DNA of 64,000 nucleotides from Torreya grandis (lineage: Eukaryota; Streptophyta; Pinopsida; Cupressales; Taxaceae): positions 129,001 through 193,000 of the forward strand of contig JARHVA010000021.1 of the NCBI GenBank assembly GCA_037957365.1. The letters are read 5' to 3'. The notes beneath the pieces are model-generated. The model was not told the origin of the DNA. It was given only the letters and a program-made list of their open reading frames with translations, and made no database searches. Positions 36,165 to 50,419 of this stretch are shown in pieces (positions within the stretch are counted from its first letter, which is position 1; every line of letters begins with the position of its first letter). A program made the translations under genes and the position numbers.

Positions 36165-39053
36165 TGTTGTTCCCAAAATCTATCACTCATTTTTGGGACA
36201 ACATACAAACTATTTTGGTCTTGCAGGCTAAAATTATCTCTTCCCTTCTCAAAAATTTGTTCTGAGCATTCAAATTCCTCATTTTTCAAGCTTTTTTAGT
36301 TAAGGGAAAAGTAGGTTCAATAGGTTCAATGGCTTCAATAGGCAAATTCTCAAAAAGGAACAAGTTCCCAACACTTAGGCATTTTCAAGCTTGGTTCAAC
36401 ACCTCAGTTTAACCAAAAAGGCATTTTCAAGCTTGGTTCAACACCTCGGTTTAACCAAAAATGTTCATTGGCAAGCTTCAAACAAAGGATTAAACCATTG
36501 AATTATTAAACCATTGAACCTCACTTTCAAAAGTTTCAAAGGTTCAATGGCGTCGGCAAACTCAAGAAGTTAAGCACTTCGGTAGAAGTTCAAAGTTTAA
36601 CACTCCAAAAAGTTTAACAGCTTCGAAAGACTTAGAAGAAAAGAAGGCTTCAATGGAACAAAGGAATGAACTATTGAACCATTAAACCATTGAACCTTGA
36701 ACCAAAATGGTTCAATGGGTTCAATGAGTTTGAAGAGATTGAAAGACTTAGAAGAAAAGAAGGCTTCAAACACAAGATTGAACTATTGAACCATTGAACC
36801 AAAGTTGGTTCAATTAGTCAGTTCAATCAGTTGGTTCAAAGGACTACCCCAAAGTTGAAGGAACAAGTGCCCTTGTGGAGGGTAGTGAACTAAAGGTAGG
36901 TGCCCTTGTGGAGGGTAGGGAACATTGGTTCAAAGATCAAAGAGAAGGATGTAAGGGTAAGGTTTCCTTCAGATTTTTTGTTCGAAGAAATTACTAAGTA
37001 AAGGAGCCGAAAGAATTCCTTTAGAAATATTTTTCATGAAAGAATTTCACAAAGGAAAATCTTTCAAAAAAAATGTCTGAAGGAATTCCTTCAGACATTT
37101 TTCCCAAAGGAACGATCAAAAGCCTAGTGGAAAAGTGGCTAAGGCAAGGGAAGGGAAGATTTCCTTCAGACAAAATGTTCAAAGGAATTCCTTCAGACAT
37201 TTTGTCTAAAGGAATAGAAGAAGTAGACCCCAAGACCACCAGAAAAATCTTGAAGGGTAGGTACCCTTGCGAGGGGCTCTTAGCACTAAGAAAAAGGACC
37301 TTTCTCAAGGCCTGAAGGGAAACCTTCCCTTCAAGGTGTTCCAAAGGCTTGATAAAGATGAAGGAAAAATCTTTCAAAGACTTAAACAAAAGAAGACTTC
37401 AAAGAACAAGGATTGAACCATTGAACCTTGAACCAAATGGTTCAATGGGTTCAAAGGTTCAACCAGTTCAATAAAGTTTGAAAGACTTAGCCCAAATAAA
37501 GGATGCTGAGAAAGAGAATGAACCAATGAACCGATTGAACCTTGAACCAAAAGAGTTCAAAGTTCTATGGTTGATAGGTTCAAAGGTTCAAAGAAAGCAC
37601 CAAGCAAAGGAAAGAAACAGATGATTCTAGAGACCGGTTCAAAGGGATGGTTCAACCAAAGAACAAGGAGGTGATTGAAGTAGGGAAGTGATTGAATTAA
37701 GGAACTAATAAAGACCACCTAAACTAATGAACCATTGAACCAATGAACTTTCAAAGGTTCAAAGGTTCATGGTTCAATATGGTTCAAATGACCAGCAACC
37801 ATTGACGTCCCCACGGATGTCAAATTTAGGGTAATGGAATATCCATTAAATTTCAAATATAGTGAAAAACTTGAAGGATGAACCAAGTGACCAACTGAAA
37901 AGGGAACCTAAGAGCTCAAATTACTACAAGGAAGAGAGAACAATACAAAAAGATTAGAAATATCTACAAGGGAGTTGTTTCCAGTAGGTGAAATAGTTCA
38001 CCAAGTTGTCATCTAAGCACACCAAATCAAGGACGCGGCCTATTTTTATTCCATGAAGTAAAGGCAAAGTGGATAGCTACACAAACATTAGGAAAATAAC
38101 CAAACAACCCATGCTAAGGAAGAGACATATAAGATGAATGGGCACACCATAGTTAAGGGAATGCACTATTCCAAGCATGGCCCCTTAACAAAACTAAAAA
38201 TGCATTCAAGGCATTGAAAGCAGTATGGGTCATTCCATAGAAAAAAGCACCAAGATTTTATTGGCTGCCATATATTGTAATCTCTTATTTTATGAGAAGG
38301 AGATCTTTCACTCTGCCCAAATTGAAAGTCGATTGTTGAGACTTTGATTATTGATCATATTACTTTATCTGAATGAGAAAGCAAGTTACTTTTAGACTTT
38401 GTGCTGTTATATCTTGTGTTATCTTAGGAAATTGTTCTTATCTCCATTTCCTAGGATCATTCTTGTTTATTTAAATTTAACAGGTAGAATTAGTGGAAGT
38501 AATCATGAAGGTGTCCTGAAGCTAGTTGTGGAAAGACTTTGTGCTGTCACAGTTGTCTTTAGTGTGTTTTTAGTTTATTTTTGTGTAAAGGATCTTGGGA
38601 TGACTTTTTGCCCCCCATTATCCTTTGTATTTCACTCTTTGGGTAGTTGAGGTGGAGACTTTGTGTTCCATTTCATCCTACTAATTACTGCACCTTTGTT
38701 ACCAGTTACTTGTCACTACCTGAAAGAACTCTTGATGTTTCTTGCAAGATCACTTCTGAAAGAAGAGAAGTGCCTTCAGTGTTTTCACCAAGATTTTATC
38801 CTTTATTTGTGAACATCATCTCTAAAAAAAGAGAGATGGATGGTGTTATCTTACCCTTAAGTGTTATTTTATGCTTATATATATAGTATATAGCGCCTCA
38901 TAGTTATAATGGAACCTCCCCTTAATGAGAGGATAGATTTGTCCACCTCTAATGTGGTAAACCTGCACATTTGGCCAACTAATCTCCCTATGCTGTGGTT
39001 AAAGAGACATATTTTGCTCATCAGTTAGCTATTGACAAAATATTCACCCAACA
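36165..39053 (+). repeat. G2 3' LTR
   Basis: 2,889 bp, matching 23084-25956. It has a private 42-bp tandem duplication (36378-36419 and 36420-36461, starting GGCATTTTCAAGCTTGG) that is single-copy in the 5' LTR. It keeps the tip hairpin, the GGTTCAA words, the palindrome array and the AT-rich promoter region. Confidence 0.93.
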
Positions 39054-39316
39054 AGGAATATCAAAACTGACTCAAAGGCTACTATAATCAACATGTGAAA
39101 CATAGAGAATTTGAACTTAGTGATCTTGTTCTTAAAGAAAACCAAAAGAATACCACATCAAAAAATAAGCATAAAGGTAAGTTCAAACCCAATTGGGCTG
39201 ATCCTTTCATCATTATAAAAAACTTTGGATCCAGAGCATACAAGCTTGCCACATAAGGTGGCCATGAACTTGATGAACTGATGAACATTATCCACCTCAA
39301 GTGGTACTATGCTTGA
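39054..39316 (+). pseudogene. G1 pol: integrase C-terminal part, resumed after G2
   Basis: From 39059 the frame of the interrupted integrase continues: YQN-LKGYYNQHVKHREFEL, SDLVLKENQ, KGKFKPNWADPFIIIKNFGS (the GP-Y/F module, here ADPF), RAYKLAT-GGHELDELMNII and HLKWYYA, then TGA at 39314-39316. This is the normal end of Tat-type integrases (HLK-YY). Open frames on the opposite strand here are shadows. Confidence 0.92.
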
Positions 39317-40778
39317 GTAACTTGGTATATTGTCTATAAGGACCATTTCAAATTGTATCATTTTGTTAATATTTTTTATATAATACCTTTTTTACTAACC
39401 TATCATCCTACCAACCTATCACTATTTATATCACATGTCAATTTTACCATACCTTCCCCATAAACTAAGCTCATTTTTCCCTCCTTACCTAGCCCTATGA
39501 CCTTGGTTCCATTCTATTTGGTTCTATCACTACTTTCAGTAAGAGCATTCATATTTGCTTTAAGCAGTTGTTTCATACACTCTATACAAAGGCAATATTT
39601 TGGAGTAGTATGATGAATATTTGGTAGTTGAATCCTTAATTTCATGTTTCATTCTCTCTCATTATCTTGATCCTAATTATAACTACCTATGGGCAAATTA
39701 GTCTCAGTGACCTATGCTATTGTGTCTTAGTTATAACCACCTATGGATAAACTAGGGGAAACATTTGTTTATTGAGCCTTGACATACCAACTAGTCATTA
39801 TCTATGTTGTACTATGCCTTTATCTCAACTATGCCTATTTTGTTTGAATTAACTAATACACTAATCAGATTCCTCCACTATAGGGTGGAACTATAGTGAC
39901 TTGAGGTCCTACCCTAGGACTATGTAGGTAGTGCTTGATACTTGTTGAGGTCAACTTAGTCACTCTAAGCCACACTCTCACCATTTTATTAGCAACCTAA
40001 GCCACACTCTCACTATTTTGTGAGTTTGAACCATTCTAGTGTCTCATCATTCTCTATTGAGTTGAGATAATCCAAAAATTCAAAAAACATATATAAAATT
40101 GTTAAAAAAAACCAACATCCCAATTCAATCCCTATCATATCCTACAAAATGTAATTAAACAACAAAATAATTTCAACCTTTGTTTAGTTCAGATGAGCAT
40201 CTCCCTACTAGCAGATTGTCCCAATTCATCTTTATCCTCTACATCAGATTATCATCATCATCAAACAAATCAATCATATTTGCCATAATTAGGGTCTAAT
40301 GATTATAACCACCTATAGGCAAATCATTGTACACTATCCCACTTGCATTTCTCAATGATTATAACCACTTTTGGGTAAATCATTTTGTTGTCACCACTTT
40401 ACTTTTTTTGCCCATATAGGGGCATGTTGTTATCTTGTTTGCCTGTCCTAACTGGGACAACTTCATCTTCTCAATGATTATAACTATCTTTGGGCAAACC
40501 ATTGTACACCATCTCACTTACATTCTCAGTGATTTTTACTACTTCTTTAATATCATTGTGTTCTCATCCCACCATTTTCCTTTCTTTGGTTCCCTTGTCT
40601 CCATTCTTTCTTTCAAGGGACCACTTGTCAACCTTTCCTTATGCCAATCACTCCCTCGAGGGGGAATCATATAGTTAGTTCATTATCATTACAGTTGTAG
40701 GCATACATGATCTTTTCATTCTTTGAAAATATGTTATTGTGCTTATAAATTTCAATGCCTTCCTAAATAGGGGAAAAT
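39317..40778 (+). repeat. G1 3' untranslated region with dispersed internal repeats
   Basis: At least five copies of an ATTATAACCACCTATGGGCA-type phrase occur (from ~39,676, 39,730, 40,299, 40,354 and 40,472). The last three also share the ATCATTGTACAC continuation in part. There is no coding domain. Variable tandem repeats in the 3' untranslated region are known for plant Tat elements. The frames at 40435 and 40490 are not genes. Confidence 0.65.
40769..40777 (+). promoter_or_regulatory. G1 polypurine tract
   Basis: AGGGGAAAA directly precedes the 3' LTR start at 40779, the expected position of the plus-strand primer. Confidence 0.7.
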
Positions 40779-41959
40779 TTTAGACACCTAAATCTGGCCC
40801 CCAATGACCTCCAACCAAGCTTTTGACCAATTTCCACCAAAATGCACAATTTGGCCTAAAAACACTAAAACACATTAAATGAGTTGAAACTGATATATTC
40901 AAGTGCTGATTTTTACCAAAGTGTCATTAAATAGGGCAATTCAATTAATGAAGCAACTAACTTTGATCAAATCATTTCAAGTCAAAATGACATTTTCACA
41001 CATGGCTGCTTTGGATTGCTCTTTTCTATCAAATTTCTTGTACAAAACATGTACCTTTATTATTTTGCATTGGAAACATCCTAAATTGGATAATGGTTTC
41101 AATGCATCTAACATCAACTTCCAATTCCAATCAAGTCAAATTTTGAGCCAATAATATGACATTTTGACCAATTTGATTAATTTGTGCACAAATTACCAAG
41201 GTTTTGCATCAAAGTTGACTAATCATGTTTAAGGCTAATTAAACCAAATAAAGGGCTTAAGTTAATTTTATATGGAAATTTTTGAATATTTATTTTTTTT
41301 AAATTGATATTGAATATTTGTATCATCAAATGACATCATTTCTATGGGGTAGCATCCACAAGTCATAAATGCATAAAATATCAGGATTAAGGCACCCCAT
41401 GCCTCATTAAGACCCTTCATGCCTCTTAAATGCCCTTATATCCCAAATATTTATGGGGAATATTTATAAATTTAATTACATAATTAGATTTATTCATGGC
41501 CACACATCTCAATCTTGAGATGGACAGTCATGGTTGATCCTAAATCATTTCAAAAATCTATAGATAGGAGGCCTTACCTATTGATTTTTAAGCATGGATA
41601 ATGAAAATTTATAATGCACAAATAATTTAAAAATCCATTTAAATTAGTTTTATAATTCTAAATTGTTGAGCCAAGCCAAAGCCAAACATGGTGTCAAGGA
41701 GAGATGAAAGTAGCCACACTTCATTGATGAAGACTTCATGAGCACAAACTGAGCAAGCCACTACAATAAGCATTTTAGAGCATCCAAGGAAAGTGAAGAA
41801 AGGTATTTATTTCATGTTTAGTTGTGTTTTCCATTTTGTTTGTTAATTAAGATTCTCCTTTGAGATAGGCTTAGGGTGTTATTTTAGTGTGTTTTTTATT
41901 GATTTGTTTTATTCACTAACACAATACTAATATCCATTTATTGCAATCTTATGTTCACA
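40779..41959 (+). repeat. G1 3' LTR
   Basis: 1,181 bp, colinear with 8479-9656. Its first bases are TTTAGACACC (5' LTR TGTAAACACC), so the terminal TG is mutated. It ends ATGTTCACA followed by the CTTAC duplication. Confidence 0.92.
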
Positions 41960-41964
41960 CTTAC

Positions 41965-43349
41965 TTGTTCAACATCATTATTTCATCTTCACCAAGTTTT
42001 CACTTATTCTATCTTTCTTATTCAAATAATAAAATCCCCATATTCCATCCAACCACAAGATTCACTTATTTGTCATATTGATGTTCTCACCATTTGATAT
42101 ATCTCATGGTACAAAGACATTATCCAATTCCTTGAAAATCAAACTTATCCTCTGGATACAGATTCCTATGAAAAGACTCAAATTTTAAAATAAGCTTTCA
42201 AATATGTCTTTTGATATAACACCCTTTATTATCATAATGTCGAAGGTACCTTGATCTACTATGTAATGAAATGAGAGGTTCTTCCTCTCTTTGAATAAGC
42301 ACATGGGGGAATTTGTGGTGGTCATTGTAGAAAACATGATATAACATGTAAATGCTTATGTATGAGATACTTTTGGCCTACTCTTGAAAAATATGCTATC
42401 AATTTCACTTAAAAAGTGTAGTCCTTGCCAACTTCATGATAATCTAATTCATTCACCACTAGCTAAGCTCCAAACCATGGAATTTCTTTGGCCATTCTCT
42501 ATGTGAGGAATATATCTCATAGACAAAGTACCTTAATCATATGATGGACATGTTTTTATCATCACTGATACTAAATATTTTATCAAATGGGTAGAATCCA
42601 TTCCTCTCATCAATGTCACAAGAACCACTATTTACAAGTTCATACTCAATCAAATAATTAGTCATTTTGGAGTTCCACATACTATCATTTTTCATAATGG
42701 TGGAAATTTCAAAAATAAGAATGTGAAGTAGCTCTGCACTAAATTGAAAATATCTCATAAAATTTCCACACCCTATCATCCACAATGCAATAGATAAGTT
42801 GAGGCCACTACTAAAATTCTCAATAAAATCCTCCAAAAGACAACTACTAAAACTCATATAGATTGACATCTTCATTTATATTTTTCACTTTGGGCCTATC
42901 ATACTAGCATACGCATCACCATTAAGGAAACACCATTCTTGATAATCTATGGTTCTAAATCTATTTTCCCATTAGAATTTGAGTTTCCCTCTCTCCTTAT
43001 ATCTCTTCATGGTATCATACCCAATGAGGAATTACATGAAATTTATCTTCATGCTCTTGATATTCTTAATGAGCAATGTCTCTTAGCTCTGTAACATAAT
43101 CACCAATACAAGACTTGTATCACCAAACAACATAATAAAAAGGTTAAATTTCACACTTTCAATATTGGTGATCTAGTCCTTGAATTAGACTATACCCATG
43201 ATAAAGAAGGAAAATATGCCCAAAAATGGTGGGTCCCTTATTTAGTGAAAGATATTCTTAGTCCAAGCACCTATCACCTATAAACTAATGAAGGACATGT
43301 TTTCAAAGATCCCACCAATGCACAATTCTTGAAAAAATACTTTTCTTAA
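41965..43349 (+). pseudogene. G3 pol: RNase H end and integrase, resumed after G1
   Basis: The frame at 41966 continues the RNase H of 8120-8478. Integrase follows with IIQFLENQTYPLDTDSYEKT, LIYYVMK, AHGGICGGHCRKHDITCKC, MRYFWPTLEKYAINF, and the core YDGHVFIITDTKYFIKWVES, GVPHTIIFHNGGNFKNKNVK (Asp replaced by His) and RVEATTKILNKILQ-like text with the Glu. SLWAYHTSIRITIKETPFLI, YGSKSIFPLEFEFPSL, NIGDLVLELDYTHDKEGKYA and KYFS end at TAA 43347. It is broken by stops and several frameshifts. The minus-strand frame at 42537-42875 is a shadow. Confidence 0.85.
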
Positions 43350-43707
43350 ATCCTTCCCTCCTTATCATGCTTTCTATATGTTATCCTACTAACACTTTTT
43401 GTAGGATTTCTACATGGGTCTCACCCTCTATAGCAGTTTATTCTTTCACAAACCTTATTTCCTTCATTTGATCCTTTGGTTTATTTCTATCATGAGTTGC
43501 ATTGTAAAATTGTGGATAGGACCTGATTTTCCTCATGATTTTGTTACTTTTAGTGCTTTGTCATCTTCTAATGTTTTTTTACACCCCTTGGGTTTTTTGT
43601 TTGTGAGTTACAATGTAATAACATGGATAGGACCAAGCCTTCCTCAAAAATACCATATTTCTCATTTTTTCACATATTTTTTCACCCTCTTGAGTTTTTA
43701 TTTTATG

Positions 43708-45046
43708 CAACTAAAAAGGGTAAAAATTTATTGGAAAAAACCAGACAACAAACAATTACATACCCAAGTCTTGCTCAAGAAGTTGAGCCAGAACAAGGGT
43801 TAGTCTAGCAGGAAGCATCTGCCGATCTTGGATACACCACTCCGACCCATTCTCCGAAGCCCATTTGGCCAAGCCATCAACAACGCCATTCCATTCCCGA
43901 GGAATATGTTTAAAGGAGATAAACTCAAAAGAGGCACTTGTCTACTGAATTTGCTTAATCACTGCATCCAACTGCCAAAACACACCATCAGTATTTCCAT
44001 TATTCAACAGGTTAATAAGCACTTGCAAATCGGATTCACAGAGAACACTGAGATATCCAAGCTTACAACAAAAATGGACTGCTTCCAGAATTGCAAGCAC
44101 CTCCATCAGGTTATTTGTATAATAGCCTTTATGGATGGAAAATAGAAAATGGAGCTCCCCCTTGTAATCTCTACCCATGCCCCCAATCCTGGCCGATTTA
44201 GGATTGCCCTTGGATGAGCCATCAACATTAACCTTGATACGCCCCTCCACAAGAAGGGTCCATCTTCCAATGCGGCTAATTGGGCACACCTGCAGACGTG
44301 TCCTATGTGTAAGACACAAATTAAGTAAAGGGGCATCCACACCTCACTTAGCAGGGGAGAGGTGGCTAAGAATCAAATTCACAGTTGGGTCTAAGTCTGG
44401 CAAATTACCACAGTTCGCAAGAAGAGTTTCCTGCAAAGCATTGAGAATCTTCAACCAAACTTTCCTAGCACCAGTGCAGGACTCCCTAAAAATTCATCCA
44501 TTTCATTCAATCCATATATTCCATAAGATAAACGTAGGCCCAATAGCCCACGCGGTCTACAATATGGATGCTTTGCTAGGGGGACGGCCCAGGCACTGCC
44601 AAAACTCAATTAAGGAAGAAGCATGCCAATAGGAGTAGCCCCAAGCCACCCACCACAGATGCCAAAGGTTCCTAGCAAAGGAACATTAAAAGAATAGGTG
44701 ATCTGCATTCTCCTCACTATTCCTAAAAAGAACACACATTGATGGTCCCTGATATCCTCTTCTGCATAGATTTTCCCATGTAAGGCATCGGCTGTAGGTG
44801 AGAATCCAGAGAAAGAAATTACATTTCAGCCAGGTAGCTGAATTCCAGATTTTTTGTCCCCAAGCAAAATCAACATCTCAAAAAAAATTCTTAGTGAGAG
44901 CCTGATATCTCGAAGACACCGAGTAATGGCCATTGGCTTCACCCCCCCATGCCTAAATATCACTTTCAAGCAGGGAGCTGCATCTTCTTCTAGCCAGGAT
45001 AAGAGAGAGCTCTTGCCGGAGCTCCTCCATCCCTCCCTGTGGCCAC
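43708..45046 (-). mobile_element. L1: 5'-truncated LINE
   Basis: A perfect 17-bp duplication, TGAGTTTTTATTTTATG, flanks the insert at 43691-43707 and 45047-45063. The insert (1,339 bp) encodes only the C-terminal zf-RVT and RNase H parts of a plant LINE ORF2 on the minus strand. Severe 5' truncation is typical of target-primed insertion. The 3' end lacks a long poly(A); the minus strand ends ...CCTTTTTAGTTG with an AATAAA ~20 nt before. Confidence 0.9.
43942..44830 (-). pseudogene. LINE ORF2 end: zinc-binding RT domain and RNase H
   Basis: Minus strand, 5' to 3': LCRRGYQGPSMCVLFRNSEE, NADHLFF-CSFARNLWHLWW (zf-RVT with its C-x-C and H-FF-C pattern), then GPTFILWNIWIE. From 44,270 the RNase H of the RVT_3 type reads RIKVNVDGSSKGNPKSARIG (catalytic Asp), YYTNNLMEVLAILEAVHFCC (Glu), LSVLCESDLQVLINLLNNGN (Asp) and VFWQLDAVIKQIQ, then a stop at 43942. 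The zf-RVT part has stops and frame changes; the RNase H reads open for 133 codons from 44340. RNase H catalytic residues look intact. No promoter or RT core remains. Confidence 0.88.
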
Positions 45047-45110
45047 TGAGTTTTTATTTTATGAGTTATAGTGTAAGACCATGAATAAAACTAGGTCCTC
45101 CTCATAAACT

Positions 45111-47305
45111 CACCATCTTTAATTAATTTAGTGTTCTTTTTCTTAAATGTTAAGAAATGGTTACAAACTTGTGATCCCTTGTTCTCAGTTTTAGTTATTG
45201 TTTATTGGTAGATAAAATTTGCAAAATAAATTATGTTATCATGTTTCCCTATAATTAAAACATTCTTATGATAAGGAATCATACTTACCTGTTATTGCAT
45301 CCCTTTTCACCTTTGTCACATTTTTTGTGATTTGAAGTAATTGAAATTATTTCATGTTCATTCCTATTGATTTCCTTTCCTTTCATTCTACTTTGAATGA
45401 ACCAAGGTTGAATTCAATAGAGCACTTTTATTTCACATGAATAAACAAGAATCTTAGAAACCATGCTCTTTAAGATCTATTTCTTAGCTACCAAGTCCCA
45501 AAGTTTTGAAATGATAGTCATTTTTAGCACCCATGTTTGGTTCTCTAAATCATATGGAGGAATAGAAAATGCCATCAAAATTTAAAATACAAATCATCTA
45601 AAATAAAAGGAAATAATACATTAGGCAACATACAAATTCAAATTTCAAAATCACACAAAAATATGTAATTAATAGCACATCTCCTATCTCTAATTTAAGC
45701 TCAAACTCCATAGTTGGCCTCATGATAGAGCCAAGGTCCATTGGGATGTGGTAGGCTAGTAGATTGGGATAGGAGAATTCAAAATAACCAATGGTGATAC
45801 CTAATTTCTAATGCAATTACCCAATATTCACAATATAATGATGATTCTGTAAGGGGTCCTGAGGAATAGGGAACACATTGTGGGAAGGTAGGTCCATTTT
45901 AATTTTCATGCATATAGTATTCATGGGATTATATTCATACTTTATTTGGTTACCCAATATTTGTGTGGTTAGGAAAATTTCTTCAGAGTCCTTAATTTTG
46001 ACAGTCCTCTTGTTTTGAAAAACCTAATTGAAGTGTCTTGACTTTGATAAAGAGTTTCTCTACATTGATTTTTACTTCATTCCCCCCACCCATTTAATTT
46101 CCATCCCCCACCCATTTTATTTCCACCCTCAACATGCAACTTTTATTCTAAATCCATTTTCCCTCTTCTATATTCCCTCTTCTTTACATCTTACAACATG
46201 TTAGCACTACTTTGTTTCAATTTTATCCATCTTTAGAATAAAAGAGTATGCTTGAGTGACTATGTATTATCTTATTTACATCATTTCTTTACATCTCTAG
46301 AATTGCCTTGGTTTATGTGAAAAAATTTCCACTATTGTATCTTTTGTTTTTTTTCTAGACAATCGCATTTGAATCTATTTTTTCATGCACATTTTCCATT
46401 GTTGAGTGAGCTTGGCTTGTTACTTTCCACTCACCAATGTTGTTTTATCTTTTATGCACTTTTTCTATTGATAATTAAGGATTGTTACTACTCACTCATC
46501 AATGTTATTTTACCATTATTTGATCATCTTTGTTTAAGGATTGTTACTTCTTTTAAATTGATGTTTGATTACCATTTTTTTGACATGTATCCTTGGTTTG
46601 ACTTGGTTGGTTTGCCTTTCTTACTTAAGGTTTACTAGTTTGATTTTTTTGGTCAATTTAGTAGCCTTGGATTTTTTGATTAGGCATTTTATTTCAAATA
46701 TTTGACTTGATCATTTGGTCCTAACTTATCATTTTTCACCCCAACTTACCAAATTTTCAAGTACATCATACCTACACCACGTTAGTTGTCTTGGCTTTCC
46801 TGTGTTTATTTATTTTTTCTATTTAGTTTTGTATCCTTGGGTTTATCCAAAAAAATCTTTGCACCCTCTATAATAAAAAATAAAAACATAATAGACAACT
46901 ATTTAGTGATAGAGGTAAGTCAAGGTACGTATACATTACTTTTATTTTTTGTTATTTCCCCTTTTAGTCATTTACTTTCAATTATTTTATGTTTTAAAAT
47001 ATTTTAATTTATTTAGCTTTAGAATTATATGTTACTATGTTATTTCCTTGAATCACCATCTCCTATTGCACTTGAGTGACATGTGATGAGATTCTAGTGG
47101 GGCATATGTATACACATAATATTTTTAAACTTTATTAATTATTGATATTTTCTTTCTTACAAGAACCTGTCGAGTCTCAATCTCTTTGAGTGCACACCTT
47201 AAAGGGTGAAATGGGAAATGGGTTGGTAGACCATGAGTGTTTCTTAGGATTATTTTCCCATATACCACTACTTTTTATCAATACAATATTGTTCTATACA
47301 CTTAC
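45111..47305. other. No gene seen
   Basis: AT-rich sequence with T-rich tracts. It probably includes the rest of G3 (its 3' LTR would be expected to the right of the integrase), but I find no LTR pair, PBS or TSD. The open frames at 46369-46638 and 46786-47007 look like chance products of T-rich DNA. Confidence 0.45.
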
Positions 47306-47310
47306 CTAAG

Positions 47311-50143
<2,833 letters not shown>

Positions 50144-50419
50144 TATTTGGTGACTCATAGGGGTTACATGCCTATCTATGCAAAAGAACCTAAACCATGT
50201 GCCTAGTATAGTCCATTGGCCATGGAGTCTCTTCTTTGGATCCAACATACTAACTGCCAATCCTGCTCTAACCTCTCTTGAAACAAAAAAAAGGACCAAA
50301 AAAAGAAAGAAATAAGACAAAGTGCCCAAGGCACTTATTTAAAGGAAACTAACCTACTGAATAAAACAAGGACAACAAAAAAATGTGTTAAAGTATCACT
50401 TAGAGGAATTTGAACAACA

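Larger units (their letters stand above)
23084..39053 (+). mobile_element. G2: Tat-type gypsy retrotransposon with 2.9-kb LTRs, nested in the G1 integrase
   Basis: Direct LTRs lie at 23084-25956 and 36165-39053. The duplication is aggca (23079-23083) and aggaa (39054-39058), a 4/5 match. Internal order: PBS, gag, protease, additional RNase H, RT, RNase H, integrase. Leaving out C1 and one TSD copy, gag, protease, the second RNase H, RT, RNase H and most of integrase share one reading frame from about 26,340 to 35,660, broken only by stops. The length without C1 would be about 11.9 kb. Removing G2 plus one TSD copy (15,975 bp, a multiple of three) restores the G1 integrase frame. Confidence 0.92.
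43494..45110 (+). repeat. Three-unit tandem repeat downstream of the G3 integrase, third unit split by the LINE
   Basis: Units start with GAGTT(G/A)(C/T)A at 43494, 43605 and 45063 and share GTGGATAGGACC-type and TCCTCA-type text. The period is 111 bp, then 102 bp once 43708-45063 is removed. This resembles the 3' untranslated repeats of G1 and probably belongs to the G3 3' region. The frames at 43414-43808 are not genes. Confidence 0.65.

Noticed and set aside
39088..39361. Two minus-strand frames of ~70 codons
   Set aside because: Antisense to the resumed G1 integrase C-terminus.
42537..42875. 112-codon minus-strand frame
   Set aside because: Antisense to the G3 integrase core.
43414..43808. 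Plus-strand frames of 129 and 61 codons
   Set aside because: They cover the non-coding tandem repeat downstream of the G3 integrase and the LINE edge; composition is T-rich and no family fits.
44177..44632. 151-codon plus-strand frame
   Set aside because: Antisense to the LINE RNase H/zf-RVT region, whose minus-strand reading has clear domain motifs.
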